The notes beneath the pieces are model-generated. The model was not told the origin of the DNA. It searched no databases and saw only the letters and a list, made by a program, of their open reading frames with translations. A DNA stretch of 64,000 nucleotides from Pseudonocardia benzenivorans CB1190 (lineage in GTDB: Bacteria > Actinomycetota > Actinomycetes > Mycobacteriales > Pseudonocardiaceae). Below, in pieces: positions 42,773-50,729 of this stretch; within the stretch, counting starts at the first letter, position 1, and each line of letters begins with the position of its first letter. Position numbers and translations under genes: made by a program. The stretch is taken from NCBI RefSeq assembly GCF_000196675.2, contig NC_015312.1:6092501-6156500 (forward strand). The letters are read 5' to 3'.

Positions 42773-43308
42773 CCGCCACCGCCCACCGCCTCGAGCTCCC
42801 ACGCTGGGACCAACCCGACTGGCGCGGCCGCCGCCAGATCTGGGACGTCCTCCACGCCAACCAGCGCTCGACGTTCCACTCGAACCCCCGCGTCCACAAC
42901 GCGATCCGCCAGCGGTCGGTCAACTTCGTCCTCACCACGGTCGCGAACCTCGCCCGCGCGGCCGCCATCCCGCAGTCCGAGCACCTCACCGTCGAGCTCG
43001 TCTGGGTCCCCGACCGCCGCAACCGCAACCGCGACTCCGACAACCTGTGGCCGCTGCTCAAGGTCTGCGCCGACGCACTCGCCCGCGGACCCGCCCGCCG
43101 CGCCCGCGGCGCGATCGGCCTCGACCTCGTCCCCGACGACGACGCGCACTGGATGACGAAGCTCGCCCCCCGGATCGGCGACCACGCCGCCGAGACCCCC
43201 GGCCTGCGCCTCCTCGTCATCGCCCACACCCGCCAGCCCGAGCCGGCCACGACCGTCCGCCTGCTCCACGAGCTCGCGACCACTGTCCCCGCAGGAGAGA
43301 CCCGATGA
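42769..43308 (+). CDS. RusA-like Holliday-junction resolvase
   Basis: 179 residues. RNRDSDNLWPLLKVCADAL and the later GLDLVPDDDAHWMTKLAP provide the conserved Asp residues (DSDN and DDD) of RusA-family endonucleases, which cut four-way junctions during phage recombination and packaging. GTG start, coupled on both sides. Confidence 0.78.
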   Translation: MTATAHRLELPRWDQPDWRGRRQIWDVLHANQRSTFHSNPRVHNAIRQRSVNFVLTTVANLARAAAIPQSEHLTVELVWVPDRRNRNRDSDNLWPLLKVCADALARGPARRARGAIGLDLVPDDDAHWMTKLAPRIGDHAAETPGLRLLVIAHTRQPEPATTVRLLHELATTVPAGETR

Positions 43309-43805
43309 CCTTCAGCCCCTTCACCGAGGCCGACGCCCTCAAGTTCTCGAGGCAGCTCGCCGAGGGCCTCAGCCTCGGCGGCCAGACACCTCCCGCGAGC
43401 CACCCGACCCCGCCCGTCCCGCCGACACCGATCACCCCGGACGACGACGGCGAAGGCGGCGGCGGCGACGACGACGACAACAACAACGGCTGCTTCGAGG
43501 TCTACGTGTCCCTCGTGCCGCCGGGGCACGGCTCGAGCTACCGCTCCATGATCACGCTCGACGGCGAGGGGCTCCGTGCCGAGATGATCGCCAGCGCCGT
43601 CATGCAGGCGTCCGCAGGCGCGCTGGCCCAGCTCGGCATCTACGTCCCGATGCTCATGGCCGGCCTTCCCGCCCGGCCGCCGCAGCCGGCCCCACCGACG
43701 CCGCCCGGGCCCGCACGGCCCACGCCCGCCACCGTCGCCCAGGGCGAGCCGTGCGCATGCCCGCCATGCACGGCCCGCCGCCGCGCGAACGGCCACACCG
43801 CATGA
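43305..43805 (+). CDS. Phage protein with Asp/Asn tract
   Basis: 166 residues. Pro-rich start, an acidic tract DDDGEGGGGDDDDNNNG, a folded centre (CFEVYVSLVPPGHGSSYRSMITLDGEGLRAEMIASAVMQAS), a Pro-rich stretch and a C-terminal CACPPC. Unknown. Confidence 0.55.
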   Translation: MTFSPFTEADALKFSRQLAEGLSLGGQTPPASHPTPPVPPTPITPDDDGEGGGGDDDDNNNGCFEVYVSLVPPGHGSSYRSMITLDGEGLRAEMIASAVMQASAGALAQLGIYVPMLMAGLPARPPQPAPPTPPGPARPTPATVAQGEPCACPPCTARRRANGHTA

Positions 43806-44536
43806 CTGCCTCTACCCCGGACGAGGCCGCCGCGCTGCTGCAGGCGATGGCCGAGCACGGCATCCGCGTGTCCGACCGCCGGTTCGAGCAGGCCGTCACC
43901 GCCGTGCTGGCCGAGCGGGAGGCCACCCGCCCCGTACTCGACGCCGCCGAGGAGTACGTCGATATCGGCGGGAAGTGGTCGCACAACGAGCTGGTGCGCG
44001 CGGTCGACGCCTACCGCGCGGCGCTGGGTTCCGCCGAGGCGTGCGGCCCGGCCGCCGAGTTCGTTACGTCCCAGGTCAGAGGCTCCGCGAGCCTTGCAGG
44101 CCCGGCCGCCGAACCCGCCGCCGCCCTGCCGCCTCACCCACGCATCTGGTGGGACGGGCACGACTTCCTGACGCTCGTCCCCGGCCCGCTACTCGTCGCC
44201 CCCGACGACGACGGGGAGGTCCGGTCAACCATGCCGGGGTTGTACCGCGCCCGGAAGGTTGAGGACGTCACGATGTCCGACGGCTCCGTCGTGGAACTCG
44301 CAGCCATGGCGGGCGCCCCCGAACCCGCGCCAGAGCCGGACTGGGAAGACGACGGTCGAGTCGGCTGGCTCGTCGGCAAGGGCCACGACGTCGAGCGGGA
44401 CGCCACGGGAAGCGGCGCAGCAACGATCCGGATCGGCGACGACTACGTCACCACCGACCGAGCCCGACAGCTGCGTGACGCCCTGTCCGCCGCGCTCGGT
44501 GCTGGTGCGCCGCAGCCCCCGGCCGTACCGACGTGA
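43802..44536 (+). CDS. Phage protein, unknown
   Basis: 244 residues. A helical N-terminal third, an Ala/Pro linker and a beta-rich second half (WWDGHDFLTLVPGPLLVAPDDDG; GLYRARKVEDVTMSDGSVVELA). ATG 43802 overlaps the previous stop. No domain recognised. Confidence 0.6.
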   Translation: MTASTPDEAAALLQAMAEHGIRVSDRRFEQAVTAVLAEREATRPVLDAAEEYVDIGGKWSHNELVRAVDAYRAALGSAEACGPAAEFVTSQVRGSASLAGPAAEPAAALPPHPRIWWDGHDFLTLVPGPLLVAPDDDGEVRSTMPGLYRARKVEDVTMSDGSVVELAAMAGAPEPAPEPDWEDDGRVGWLVGKGHDVERDATGSGAATIRIGDDYVTTDRARQLRDALSAALGAGAPQPPAVPT

Positions 44537-44835
44537 CCGTCGACGAGGCCCTCGCGGCGGCTGAGTCCTGGGTCGCGATCCCGGATCCGAACGAGTGCGC
44601 CCGACTCCTCGCCCGGGAAGTGCGGACTCTGCGGGCCGAGCTCGCCCGGGAACGCGCCCGACGCACCCTGGGCGGTGTCCCGCCCGGCTACCACCTGCCC
44701 GGCGCGTGGGCCAACCAGCCGCTCGCGCCGCCCGCCTCTGCCAACGACCCGGGCGCGCCGCCGCTGGTGACCGACCGGAGCTCCCGCCACGCCCCCGCCG
44801 AACCGAACGGCCGCAACGACACCGAGGAGGCCTGA
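44533..44835 (+). CDS. Small phage protein, unknown
   Basis: 100 residues with a helical, partly coiled-coil-like start (ECARLLAREVRTLRAELARERARRTLG) and a disordered Pro/Asn-rich end. Confidence 0.5.
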   Translation: MTVDEALAAAESWVAIPDPNECARLLAREVRTLRAELARERARRTLGGVPPGYHLPGAWANQPLAPPASANDPGAPPLVTDRSSRHAPAEPNGRNDTEEA

Positions 44836-44836
44836 C

Positions 44837-45103
44837 GTGCCGATGAATGAGCACCTGCCAGTGACCGTGACGCTGACCGTCGAGGTCGACGGCCACCGCA
44901 TGACGTTCGAGGCCCACGGCAAGGCGATGGGGCCGCGCTACCACGGCACGGACCCCGACCCGTACGCCGTCGACTCCACGCTGGAGGACTCGGTGCGCCG
45001 GACCGTGTCCCACGCCCACATCGACGTCACCGCCCGGGCCCAGGAGTCGATACGGCGGCTCTACCCCGTGCACACCGACCGGCTCGGGCTGAGGTCGGTG
45101 TGA
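44837..45103 (+). CDS. Small phage protein, unknown
   Basis: 88 residues, beta-rich (VTVTLTVEVDGHRMTFEAHGKA). AGGAGG lies seven bases before GTG 44837, which I prefer to ATG 44843. Unknown. Confidence 0.55.
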   Translation: MPMNEHLPVTVTLTVEVDGHRMTFEAHGKAMGPRYHGTDPDPYAVDSTLEDSVRRTVSHAHIDVTARAQESIRRLYPVHTDRLGLRSV

Positions 45104-45627
45104 CCGCCCAGCTCGAGCTGTTCGGCACCCAGCCCGCCGCCGCGCACGTCGACGCCCTCGTGTGCCTGCGGGACGCGATGTCCGACGCGCTCGAGGTCAT
45201 CGTCGAGCTGCGGAACCCGAGACCGACGGACAGCCGGTCCCCGCGCGCGGCCGGCGACTGGGCGTTCTGCGTCTCAAACGCCGGTCTCCGCTACCAGCGG
45301 GCCACCGAGTGGTGGGGCTGGGGAGCGTGGGACCGCGCCCCGCGGCACCTGCTCACGTGGGACGATCTCAGCCGCCTCGTCGGGGACGACCCGCGCCGGG
45401 CCGAGGTGGCCGCCTGGGTCGAGAGCCTCCCGATGCCCCGCTGGCAGTGGCTCTCGCGGCCTCATGAGCTCGGCCCGGACCCGGCCGGCTGGCACCCCAG
45501 CTACTTCTGCCGCGACCACGTCGACGACCAGTGGCCCGCCCGCCTGCGGGCGTGGCGTCTCGTGCTCGAGCTGCTCGACGACGCGATCGCCGGGCGGCAG
45601 CCCACGCCGGCGGGCGAGCGCCCGTGA
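45100..45627 (+). CDS. Phage protein, unknown
   Basis: 175 residues, Trp-rich (YQRATEWWGWGAWDRAPRHLLTWDDL; MPRWQWLSRP) with one CRDH. GTG start coupled to the previous gene. Possibly DNA-binding, but no assignment is justified. Confidence 0.6.
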   Translation: MTAQLELFGTQPAAAHVDALVCLRDAMSDALEVIVELRNPRPTDSRSPRAAGDWAFCVSNAGLRYQRATEWWGWGAWDRAPRHLLTWDDLSRLVGDDPRRAEVAAWVESLPMPRWQWLSRPHELGPDPAGWHPSYFCRDHVDDQWPARLRAWRLVLELLDDAIAGRQPTPAGERP

Positions 45628-45818
45628 CCCTGTTCGACGTGCCCGCGGCCGCCGCGCCGGCGCCGGTCGTGTGCCGCTGGTGCCGCCGCGAGTTCGCGGC
45701 GGCACCGATCCCTCCGCACCCGACGCGGTGCCCGTGCCAGCGCCGCCACCTCCCCGGGGCGCGCTGCCCGTTCGAGACCACCTGCCCCGGAGTTGGGAGA
45801 GAACCTGCCGATGCCTGA
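45624..45818 (+). CDS. Zinc-ribbon-like small phage protein
   Basis: 64 residues with CRWCRREF and RCPCQRRH forming a CxxC-x15-CxC site, and two more Cys residues near the end. GTG start coupled to the previous gene. Confidence 0.6.
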   Translation: MTLFDVPAAAAPAPVVCRWCRREFAAAPIPPHPTRCPCQRRHLPGARCPFETTCPGVGREPADA

Positions 45819-46707
45819 CCAGCACCGCTGCCGCCGCGGGCACCACTGCCCCGACCGCGGGACCGACACCACCACCGGCGAGGTCCTCGGCGCCCTGGTC
45901 GCCGAGCCCGGCATCTGCCACCGCGACGAGAAGCTCCTCGGCAAGGCCCTCGACGAGCTCCCGGAGCTGTGGCTGCAGCTGCGCGCGATGATCCAGCCAT
46001 CGATGGCCGCCACCTCCGGCGGCCCGTCCGGGACCCGCACACCGCCGATGCCGCTGCGCGCCGAGCCGCTCGTCGCTGCCGAGGCGATCCACGACGAGCT
46101 CGTCCTGTGGGCCACGCTCGTCCGGGCCGCAACCAACATGCGCGCCCAGCCCCGCACGACCGTCCCCGTCGACGTGCCCGCCGCGGACCGCGCGATGTAC
46201 GCGACCGCGGCCGCCGTCGGCGCTGCTGCGTCCCTGCTCTCCCGCGCCGTCGACGTCCTGCTCGGCCTCCCGGCCCGGGACCTGCAGCGCTGGGACCCGA
46301 CCGGCTCCGTGCTGCTCACCGAGCGGCAGGACGGCGTCGACGGGGCCGTCGCGCTGCTGAACCTCCACCAGCGCGCGACCACCGCCGCCGGGCGCCGGCG
46401 CCTCGTGCACTTCCTCCCGACACCGTGCCCACGCTGCGACTCCCCCACGCTGCAGCGGGAAGACGGAGACGACGAGGTCCAGTGCGTCACGTGCTACGCC
46501 GCCTGGCCCGAGGACCGCTACAAGTTCTTCACCCGCATGCTCGTCGAGGACCTCGAGTGGGCAGCGCAGTGCCCGCTGTGTGACGACCTCGGCCGCCGCC
46601 TCGACGACCTCGAGGGCCCGCTCTGCGAGCACGCACCGCTCGCCACGGCCGCCGAGGGCGAGCAGCTCGTCGAGGACGTTGTCGAGCCGGAGCCCGCCGC
46701 GCGGTGA
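45811..46707 (+). CDS. Phage protein with C-terminal zinc ribbon
   Basis: 298 residues. N-terminal CRRGHHCPDRG, a long helical middle (LLGKALDELPELWLQLRAMI; AMYATAAAVGAAASLLSRAVDVLLG) and a C-terminal ribbon TPCPRCDSPTLQREDGDDEVQCVTCYAAW followed by CPLCDDLGRR. The architecture is common in actinophage early regions; function unknown. ATG 45811 has GGGAGAG upstream. Confidence 0.65.
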   Translation: MPDQHRCRRGHHCPDRGTDTTTGEVLGALVAEPGICHRDEKLLGKALDELPELWLQLRAMIQPSMAATSGGPSGTRTPPMPLRAEPLVAAEAIHDELVLWATLVRAATNMRAQPRTTVPVDVPAADRAMYATAAAVGAAASLLSRAVDVLLGLPARDLQRWDPTGSVLLTERQDGVDGAVALLNLHQRATTAAGRRRLVHFLPTPCPRCDSPTLQREDGDDEVQCVTCYAAWPEDRYKFFTRMLVEDLEWAAQCPLCDDLGRRLDDLEGPLCEHAPLATAAEGEQLVEDVVEPEPAAR

Positions 46708-47072
46708 CCCGTACCGATCCCTGGCCGTGGCCCGCCGACACCCAGCTCGACCGCGCCCGCCGCGTCGCCCGCGACTACCGCGAGGCCCTCGCCCAGGTCG
46801 CGCCGACGCTCGCTGCGCGGCTCGACGACATCACCGCCCGACGAGGCCAGGGCTGGATCGCGGCTCGCCCAGTAGCACACGACCCCGACGATCTACTCAC
46901 GGTCGAGGAGGTCGCCGAGTTCTGCCAGGTCGCCGTCCGCACCGTCACGACGTGGCGGCTCGAGCGCACCCCCCCGCTCCCGGGCAAGCGCACCGCGGAC
47001 GGCATCCGCATCCGCTTCGGAGACCTCGTCGCCTGGCAGGCGGCGCGCCGTCGCCGACGTGTCGATCAGTAG
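46704..47072 (+). CDS. Excisionase/MerR-like DNA-binding protein
   Basis: 122 residues. The C-terminal half DLLTVEEVAEFCQVAVRTVTTWRLERTPPLPGKRTADGIRIRFGDLVAWQAAR is a winged helix of the excisionase/MerR type. It is the last gene of the first early operon and stops three bases before the end of the leftward insert. It could be the excisionase for an integrase outside the window or a transcription regulator. Confidence 0.65.
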   Translation: MTRTDPWPWPADTQLDRARRVARDYREALAQVAPTLAARLDDITARRGQGWIAARPVAHDPDDLLTVEEVAEFCQVAVRTVTTWRLERTPPLPGKRTADGIRIRFGDLVAWQAARRRRRVDQ

Positions 47073-47075
47073 CCG

Positions 47076-47612
47076 TTAGGGGATGCGGTCCCGTTGAGCT
47101 GCCGGGTAGGCAAGATACAGCGCCCGGACACGCTTGAGCACCATGAAGATCGTCAGCAGGAGCTGCAGACTTCCGAACACGATCAGAGCGGAGATCGAGG
47201 GGGGCACCCGGTCCCCGTCTGTGAACATGACGAATCCACCCAGGACGCCGCTCAAGAGGATCCCCAACAGGACCGCGTAGCTGATGTTGGCCCGCAGCTC
47301 GGCGGCAAGGCGGATGACCATTGCCCCCCGGGCCGGGTCGGACTTGTCTGTCGCCCGCATCGTCATGTCGAACATCAAGACGAACACGCCGAAGATCAGC
47401 CCAGTGAAGATCGCCGTCGCTGCAAGGACTTCCGGGAGGTGCCGAACCTGGGCGCCTACGACGAAGGTGAAGCCACCAACGACAGCGGGGACCAGCAAGA
47501 AGACAGCCAGGTCCATGCCGAACCGCTTGGTGTCGTGGTTCCGCATCGTGGCGTAGTGATCGACCACGAGGTCGACCACCGAGAACCTGCTACTCGTTCC
47601 CCCCGGAGCCAT
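47076..47612 (-). CDS. Four-helix membrane protein, second gene of leftward cargo operon (RexB-like?)
   Basis: 178 residues with four transmembrane helices: LAVFLLVPAVVGGFTFVVGA, VLAATAIFTGLIFGVFVLMF, ISYAVLLGILLSGVLGGFVMF and SISALIVFGSLQLLLTIFMVL. It overlaps the end of the upstream gene by 23 bases, so the two are one operon facing against the phage genes. Base composition and codon use are visibly less GC-rich than those of neighbours. A soluble protein paired with a four-helix membrane protein is the layout of lambda RexA/RexB and the Butters gp30/gp31 exclusion pair; the comparison is by architecture, not sequence identity. Confidence 0.75.
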   Translation of the reverse strand: MAPGGTSSRFSVVDLVVDHYATMRNHDTKRFGMDLAVFLLVPAVVGGFTFVVGAQVRHLPEVLAATAIFTGLIFGVFVLMFDMTMRATDKSDPARGAMVIRLAAELRANISYAVLLGILLSGVLGGFVMFTDGDRVPPSISALIVFGSLQLLLTIFMVLKRVRALYLAYPAAQRDRIP

Positions 47613-48621
47613 CAGCGTCCTCCTCGGAGCTCGTGACCGGCTCAATTCTGTACGCAGCGCCCTCCGGCGACCAGCCCTCCGTCGCCCAGTTGCTGGGCAG
47701 ACTGACGCCGAGGCCGCTGGCTACCTCGCTCACTGAGCCGTTGACGGAGGCGTAGAAGTCCTGGTCGGAGGGGCGGCTGCTGCCGATCACGTTGATGAAG
47801 CGGGGGGCTTGGTCACCGATTACCGACATCGTCAGGGTCCGATCACCGGACTGGGTCTCGACGTTGAGCTCGTTGTAGTCAAGATCGTTCATCACCAGCA
47901 GCCGGCGCCGCACGTCACTCTCGTTCTGGAGCCGCTTCAGGAAGACGCGCTTGAATGGCCCGGTGATCTGCGTCTTCATGCTGAAGGACCCGGCCTCCTC
48001 GGCCTGCCCCATGTTCTCGGCCAGGTCATGCGGAATCGAGTAGCGCCGAAGGTTGATCGCGTTGATGTTGGCCTCCTCGAGGTACCGAGCGAGGGCGGCG
48101 GCGTCGGCGACAGGGTCGACGTCGAGGATGAGACCATCCGTCACGCGACGAAACGACCGCTTGAGCTCGTCCCTGAGGACGTCGCGGCGTGTGCTGCGAC
48201 CGTGAGCTTCGACCACGAGCATGCCTGCAGTCGAGCGGTCAGGGAGTACGAGGAGGCCGCGGCGGGGGTGATGCTGAGTCTCGATGTGGCGTGGCGAGCG
48301 GTTGAACGGAGCTGAACCCGAGTCGTCGTCAGGATCGGTGATCGTTGAGGCTTGCCCACTTCGGCCGATCTCGTATGTGAACTTCACACACCGGCCGATC
48401 CCCGTCACTGACTTGATCGTGAGGTGGCGCGTCTTGTCCGACCCCGTCGTCAGCCGGTGGTCGACCAACCCGTGCATGATCCCGTAGAGCAGCTCGAGCG
48501 CATCGGCCCCGCCGCTCTCGGACGGATCATCTGCCGGCCGCAGCGTCCCCAGCCGCAGCGGCTCCTTCACGGCGTGCTTCCGAGCGCACACTTGCGAGAT
48601 CATGTAGCCGTAGCTGGGCAT
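47590..48621 (-). CDS. Soluble partner of the membrane protein (RexA-like layout?), unknown
   Basis: 343 residues, no signal peptide or membrane helix. Segments RGLLVLPDRSTAGMLVVEAHGRSTRRDVLRDEL, then ALARYLEEANINAINLRRY and KTQITGPFKRVFLKRLQ, then MNDLDYNELNVETQSGDRTLTMSV follow an order I find reminiscent of lambda RexA (SFLFVEGDTIGFARTVFG; VIKPKFKRDIKKVAKD), but similarity is weak and needs profile searches. AGGAA precedes the ATG. Leftward orientation, lower GC and isolation from the lytic genes fit a lysogeny-expressed cargo gene. Confidence 0.7.
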   Translation of the reverse strand: MPSYGYMISQVCARKHAVKEPLRLGTLRPADDPSESGGADALELLYGIMHGLVDHRLTTGSDKTRHLTIKSVTGIGRCVKFTYEIGRSGQASTITDPDDDSGSAPFNRSPRHIETQHHPRRGLLVLPDRSTAGMLVVEAHGRSTRRDVLRDELKRSFRRVTDGLILDVDPVADAAALARYLEEANINAINLRRYSIPHDLAENMGQAEEAGSFSMKTQITGPFKRVFLKRLQNESDVRRRLLVMNDLDYNELNVETQSGDRTLTMSVIGDQAPRFINVIGSSRPSDQDFYASVNGSVSEVASGLGVSLPSNWATEGWSPEGAAYRIEPVTSSEEDADGSGGNE

Positions 48622-48775
48622 CTGGTCGCTTCCTGTTCACCCGTTCGATACCTCGCTGCGGACCGTACCGGCACGAACAATCTCGTCGACGTGTGCCCCA
48701 CGGTCGCGTGCGGTGTGGCTCACTTCGAGTCTGTGCCTGGGAGCGGACCTGCAGCGGGCAGCGCGCAGGAGCCGA

Positions 48776-49066
48776 CTACGCCTCTTCGGCGTCCTCGACA
48801 GCGTTGGCCACGCGAGGCTTCGCCCAGCGAGAGACGGTCGATTCGTGCGCGCCGACGCGCTCGCCGATCTGGGCGAACGTGAACCCGCGTGCGTTGAGCC
48901 GGACGGTCACCTCGTGCAGCGTCTCGCGTCCGCTCTTCGCGATCGCAAGGACGGCGAACAACTGATCGGCGTCGAGCTGGTCGAGCTGGTCGGGATTGCT
49001 GGTGAGTCGGACCATCGCGTTGATCACCTCGGGGGTCAGGTCCGCCACGAGCGGATCGTAGGGCAC
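48776..49066 (-). CDS. HTH regulator of the translocase operon
   Basis: 96 residues with a C-terminal helix-turn-helix (FTFAQIGERVGAHESTVSRWAK). The GTG start lies just left of two identical-arm palindromes that separate it from the rightward 49,147 operon. This geometry suggests a repressor that controls its own gene and the DUF2637-FtsK operon, comparable in role to KorSA/Pra-type regulators of conjugative elements. Confidence 0.75.
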   Translation of the reverse strand: MPYDPLVADLTPEVINAMVRLTSNPDQLDQLDADQLFAVLAIAKSGRETLHEVTVRLNARGFTFAQIGERVGAHESTVSRWAKPRVANAVEDAEEA

Positions 49067-49072
49067 CGCGCG

Positions 49073-49131
49073 ACTTGCAGAAGTGCAAGTGACGGGGGCA
49101 GACTAAGTCCCGAACTTGCAGAACTGCAAGT
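49073..49131. promoter_or_regulatory. Twin palindromic operators ACTTGCA-N4-TGCAAGT
   Basis: Copy 1: ACTTGCA-GAAG-TGCAAGT at 49073-49090. Copy 2: ACTTGCA-GAAC-TGCAAGT at 49114-49131. Arms are identical and the centres lie 41 bases apart, close to four helical turns, so two dimers would bind the same face. The sites fill the divergent promoter region between the HTH gene and the 49,147 gene. Confidence 0.8.
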
Positions 49132-49146
49132 CACCGAGGAGACGCC

Positions 49147-49425
49147 ATGCCTGACCTGTGGTTCGGTCTGACCTTCGCCCAGGCCCTCGTCGTCATCGCC
49201 GTCGGCTACGGCCTCGTCCGCGCGATCGGCGCGGTCTACTACGCGCTACGCGGCGCCCGGCCCCCGGTCGAGCATTGCGAGCACTGCGCGCTCCTCGAGA
49301 CCCTTGACGAGCGCCTCGACAAGCTGGCCGACGTCGCGACCGACAGCTACGGCGAGCTCGAGCGCATCACCGCGGCCGTCGAGTCGATCCGCGACGACGT
49401 CGCTGACCTCGAGGTGGCGGTGTGA
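49147..49425 (+). CDS. Membrane protein with CxxC and coiled-coil segment
   Basis: 92 residues. One N-terminal transmembrane helix (FAQALVVIAVGYGLVRAIGAVYYAL), CEHC, and a helical end with heptad-like spacing (LETLDERLDKLADVATDSYGELERITAAVESIRDDVADLEV). GAGGAGA precedes the ATG. First gene of the operon that leads to the FtsK-type translocase; possibly a small membrane partner. Confidence 0.65.
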   Translation: MPDLWFGLTFAQALVVIAVGYGLVRAIGAVYYALRGARPPVEHCEHCALLETLDERLDKLADVATDSYGELERITAAVESIRDDVADLEVAV

Positions 49426-49559
49426 TCCGCGGCGGCGAGACCCTCGAGGAGCGCCGCCAGCGGGAGGGCAAGTGCGGCCGGTGCGGCGCATGGTCCTCGG
49501 CGCCCACCTGCCCCGGCTGTGACCGTGCCCGTCTGAGGCGGTGCGCGTGCCGAACCTGA
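49422..49559 (+). CDS. 45-residue zinc-ribbon peptide
   Basis: GTG start overlaps the preceding stop (GTGA). The sequence has CGRCG and CPGC 11 residues apart, a complete four-Cys zinc site, followed by two further Cys residues. Unknown function. Confidence 0.6.
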   Translation: MIRGGETLEERRQREGKCGRCGAWSSAPTCPGCDRARLRRCACRT

Positions 49560-49651
49560 CTCTGACCTGGTGGGAGGAGCTCGACCTCGACTGGGAGATC
49601 GAGCAGCTCCTGCTCGACGACGCGCCCCCACCGCCGGACGGTTCCCGGTGA
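49541..49651 (+). CDS. 36-residue acidic peptide
   Basis: GTG start within the end of the previous small gene, stop coupled to the DUF2637 gene (GTGA). Strongly acidic (WWEELDLDWEIEQLLLDDAP) with a proline-rich end. Its place in the tight overlap chain supports translation; function unknown. Confidence 0.5.
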   Translation: MRVPNLTLTWWEELDLDWEIEQLLLDDAPPPPDGSR

Positions 49652-50433
49652 GCGGCCAGCGCGACGCCCGGGACTGGGTCACCTGGGCAGGCCTCGCCGT
49701 CGTCGGTGCCGCCGCGGCGATCATGAGCTTCACCGCGCTCGCGGACCTGGCTGAGCTCCTCGGCGTCCGCGCCACCCTGCACGCCCCGTGGGATCCCGCA
49801 TGGGGTGCGAGCCTCAAGGTCGCGTGGCTGCTCCCGCTCACGATCGATGTCTTCGCTGCCGTCGCGACCCGGGTGTGGCTGCGCCGGCGCACGAACGCAG
49901 AGGCCCTCGCCTACGCCCGACGGGCGGCGTGGGCCGCGATCGGCGCGACGATCGTCGGCAACGGCGCCCACGGTGCCCTCACCGCCACGGCCGACCACCC
50001 ATGGCCTGCCGCCGTCGTCGTGTCCGCGGTGCCCGCCGTCGCGCTGGGCGGCATGGTCCACCTCGCCCACCTCGTCGGGCGCGGACCCGACCCCGAGCCG
50101 GACCAGCAGCCGGCCGTCGCGCCGCTGGAGGCGTGGCTGGACGCCGTCCTCGCCGAGGCATGGGACACCCCGATCCGCGCGTGGGCGGCCCGGGTCGACG
50201 ACGACGGCCGCCCGATCCCCACCCGCGACGAGGACGACGACGTCCTGGCCGCTGACCTGCGGGCGGTCAACGCCGCCCGCGGCCGCCCGCTCACCCAGGA
50301 CGAGGTCCGCGACCGCTACGGCGTCGGCGCCACCCGCGCCGCCCGTCTCCGCCGCGCCGCGGACACCTCGCCCGACCGACAGCCTGACCCGCCCATCACC
50401 CCGAACCTGGAGACGGCCGGTGCCCTCGGATGA
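49648..50433 (+). CDS. DUF2637 (SpdB-like) membrane protein
   Basis: 261 residues. Four hydrophobic segments in the first 150 residues (WAGLAVVGAAAAIMSFTALADLA; VAWLLPLTIDVFAAVATRVWL; AAIGATIVGNGAHGAL; AVVVSAVPAVALGGMVHLAHLVG) form DUF2637. A C-terminal winged-helix-like end (GRPLTQDEVRDRYGVGATRAARLRR) follows. DUF2637 proteins, including SpdB types, accompany the FtsK-like transfer protein in Streptomyces plasmids and AICEs and help plasmid spread within the mycelium. Coupled to neighbours by overlaps. Confidence 0.85.
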   Translation: MSGQRDARDWVTWAGLAVVGAAAAIMSFTALADLAELLGVRATLHAPWDPAWGASLKVAWLLPLTIDVFAAVATRVWLRRRTNAEALAYARRAAWAAIGATIVGNGAHGALTATADHPWPAAVVVSAVPAVALGGMVHLAHLVGRGPDPEPDQQPAVAPLEAWLDAVLAEAWDTPIRAWAARVDDDGRPIPTRDEDDDVLAADLRAVNAARGRPLTQDEVRDRYGVGATRAARLRRAADTSPDRQPDPPITPNLETAGALG

Positions 50434-50729
50434 CCCTCGATCCGTCCTCGTCAAGTCCCGCCCGGACGACCCCAACGACACCGACGACGGCCCGGACGCT
50501 GGCCGAGCTGAGGGCGACGGCCGCCGCCCAGCGCCCGACACAGAGCTCGAGCGACTGGATGGAGACGGCGTTCCCGCTGACCGCGGCCGGCTCGGCCCCG
50601 GTGGGCCTGTTCGTGCTGTGGCTGGAGAGCACCCCGGGGGCGGCCGGCCCGACGAACTGGTGGCCGATCGCGATGCTGGTGTTGCTGGTGCTGTGGCTGT
50701 TGGGCAGGGTGATCCGCGGGAGCCGGTAG
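50430..50729 (+). CDS. Small membrane protein, unknown
   Basis: 99 residues: a Thr/Ser-rich start and two hydrophobic stretches (FPLTAAGSAPVGLFVLWL; WWPIAMLVLLVLWLLGRVI). Between DUF2637 and the translocase, so probably part of the same membrane complex. Confidence 0.6.
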   Translation: MTLDPSSSSPARTTPTTPTTARTLAELRATAAAQRPTQSSSDWMETAFPLTAAGSAPVGLFVLWLESTPGAAGPTNWWPIAMLVLLVLWLLGRVIRGSR

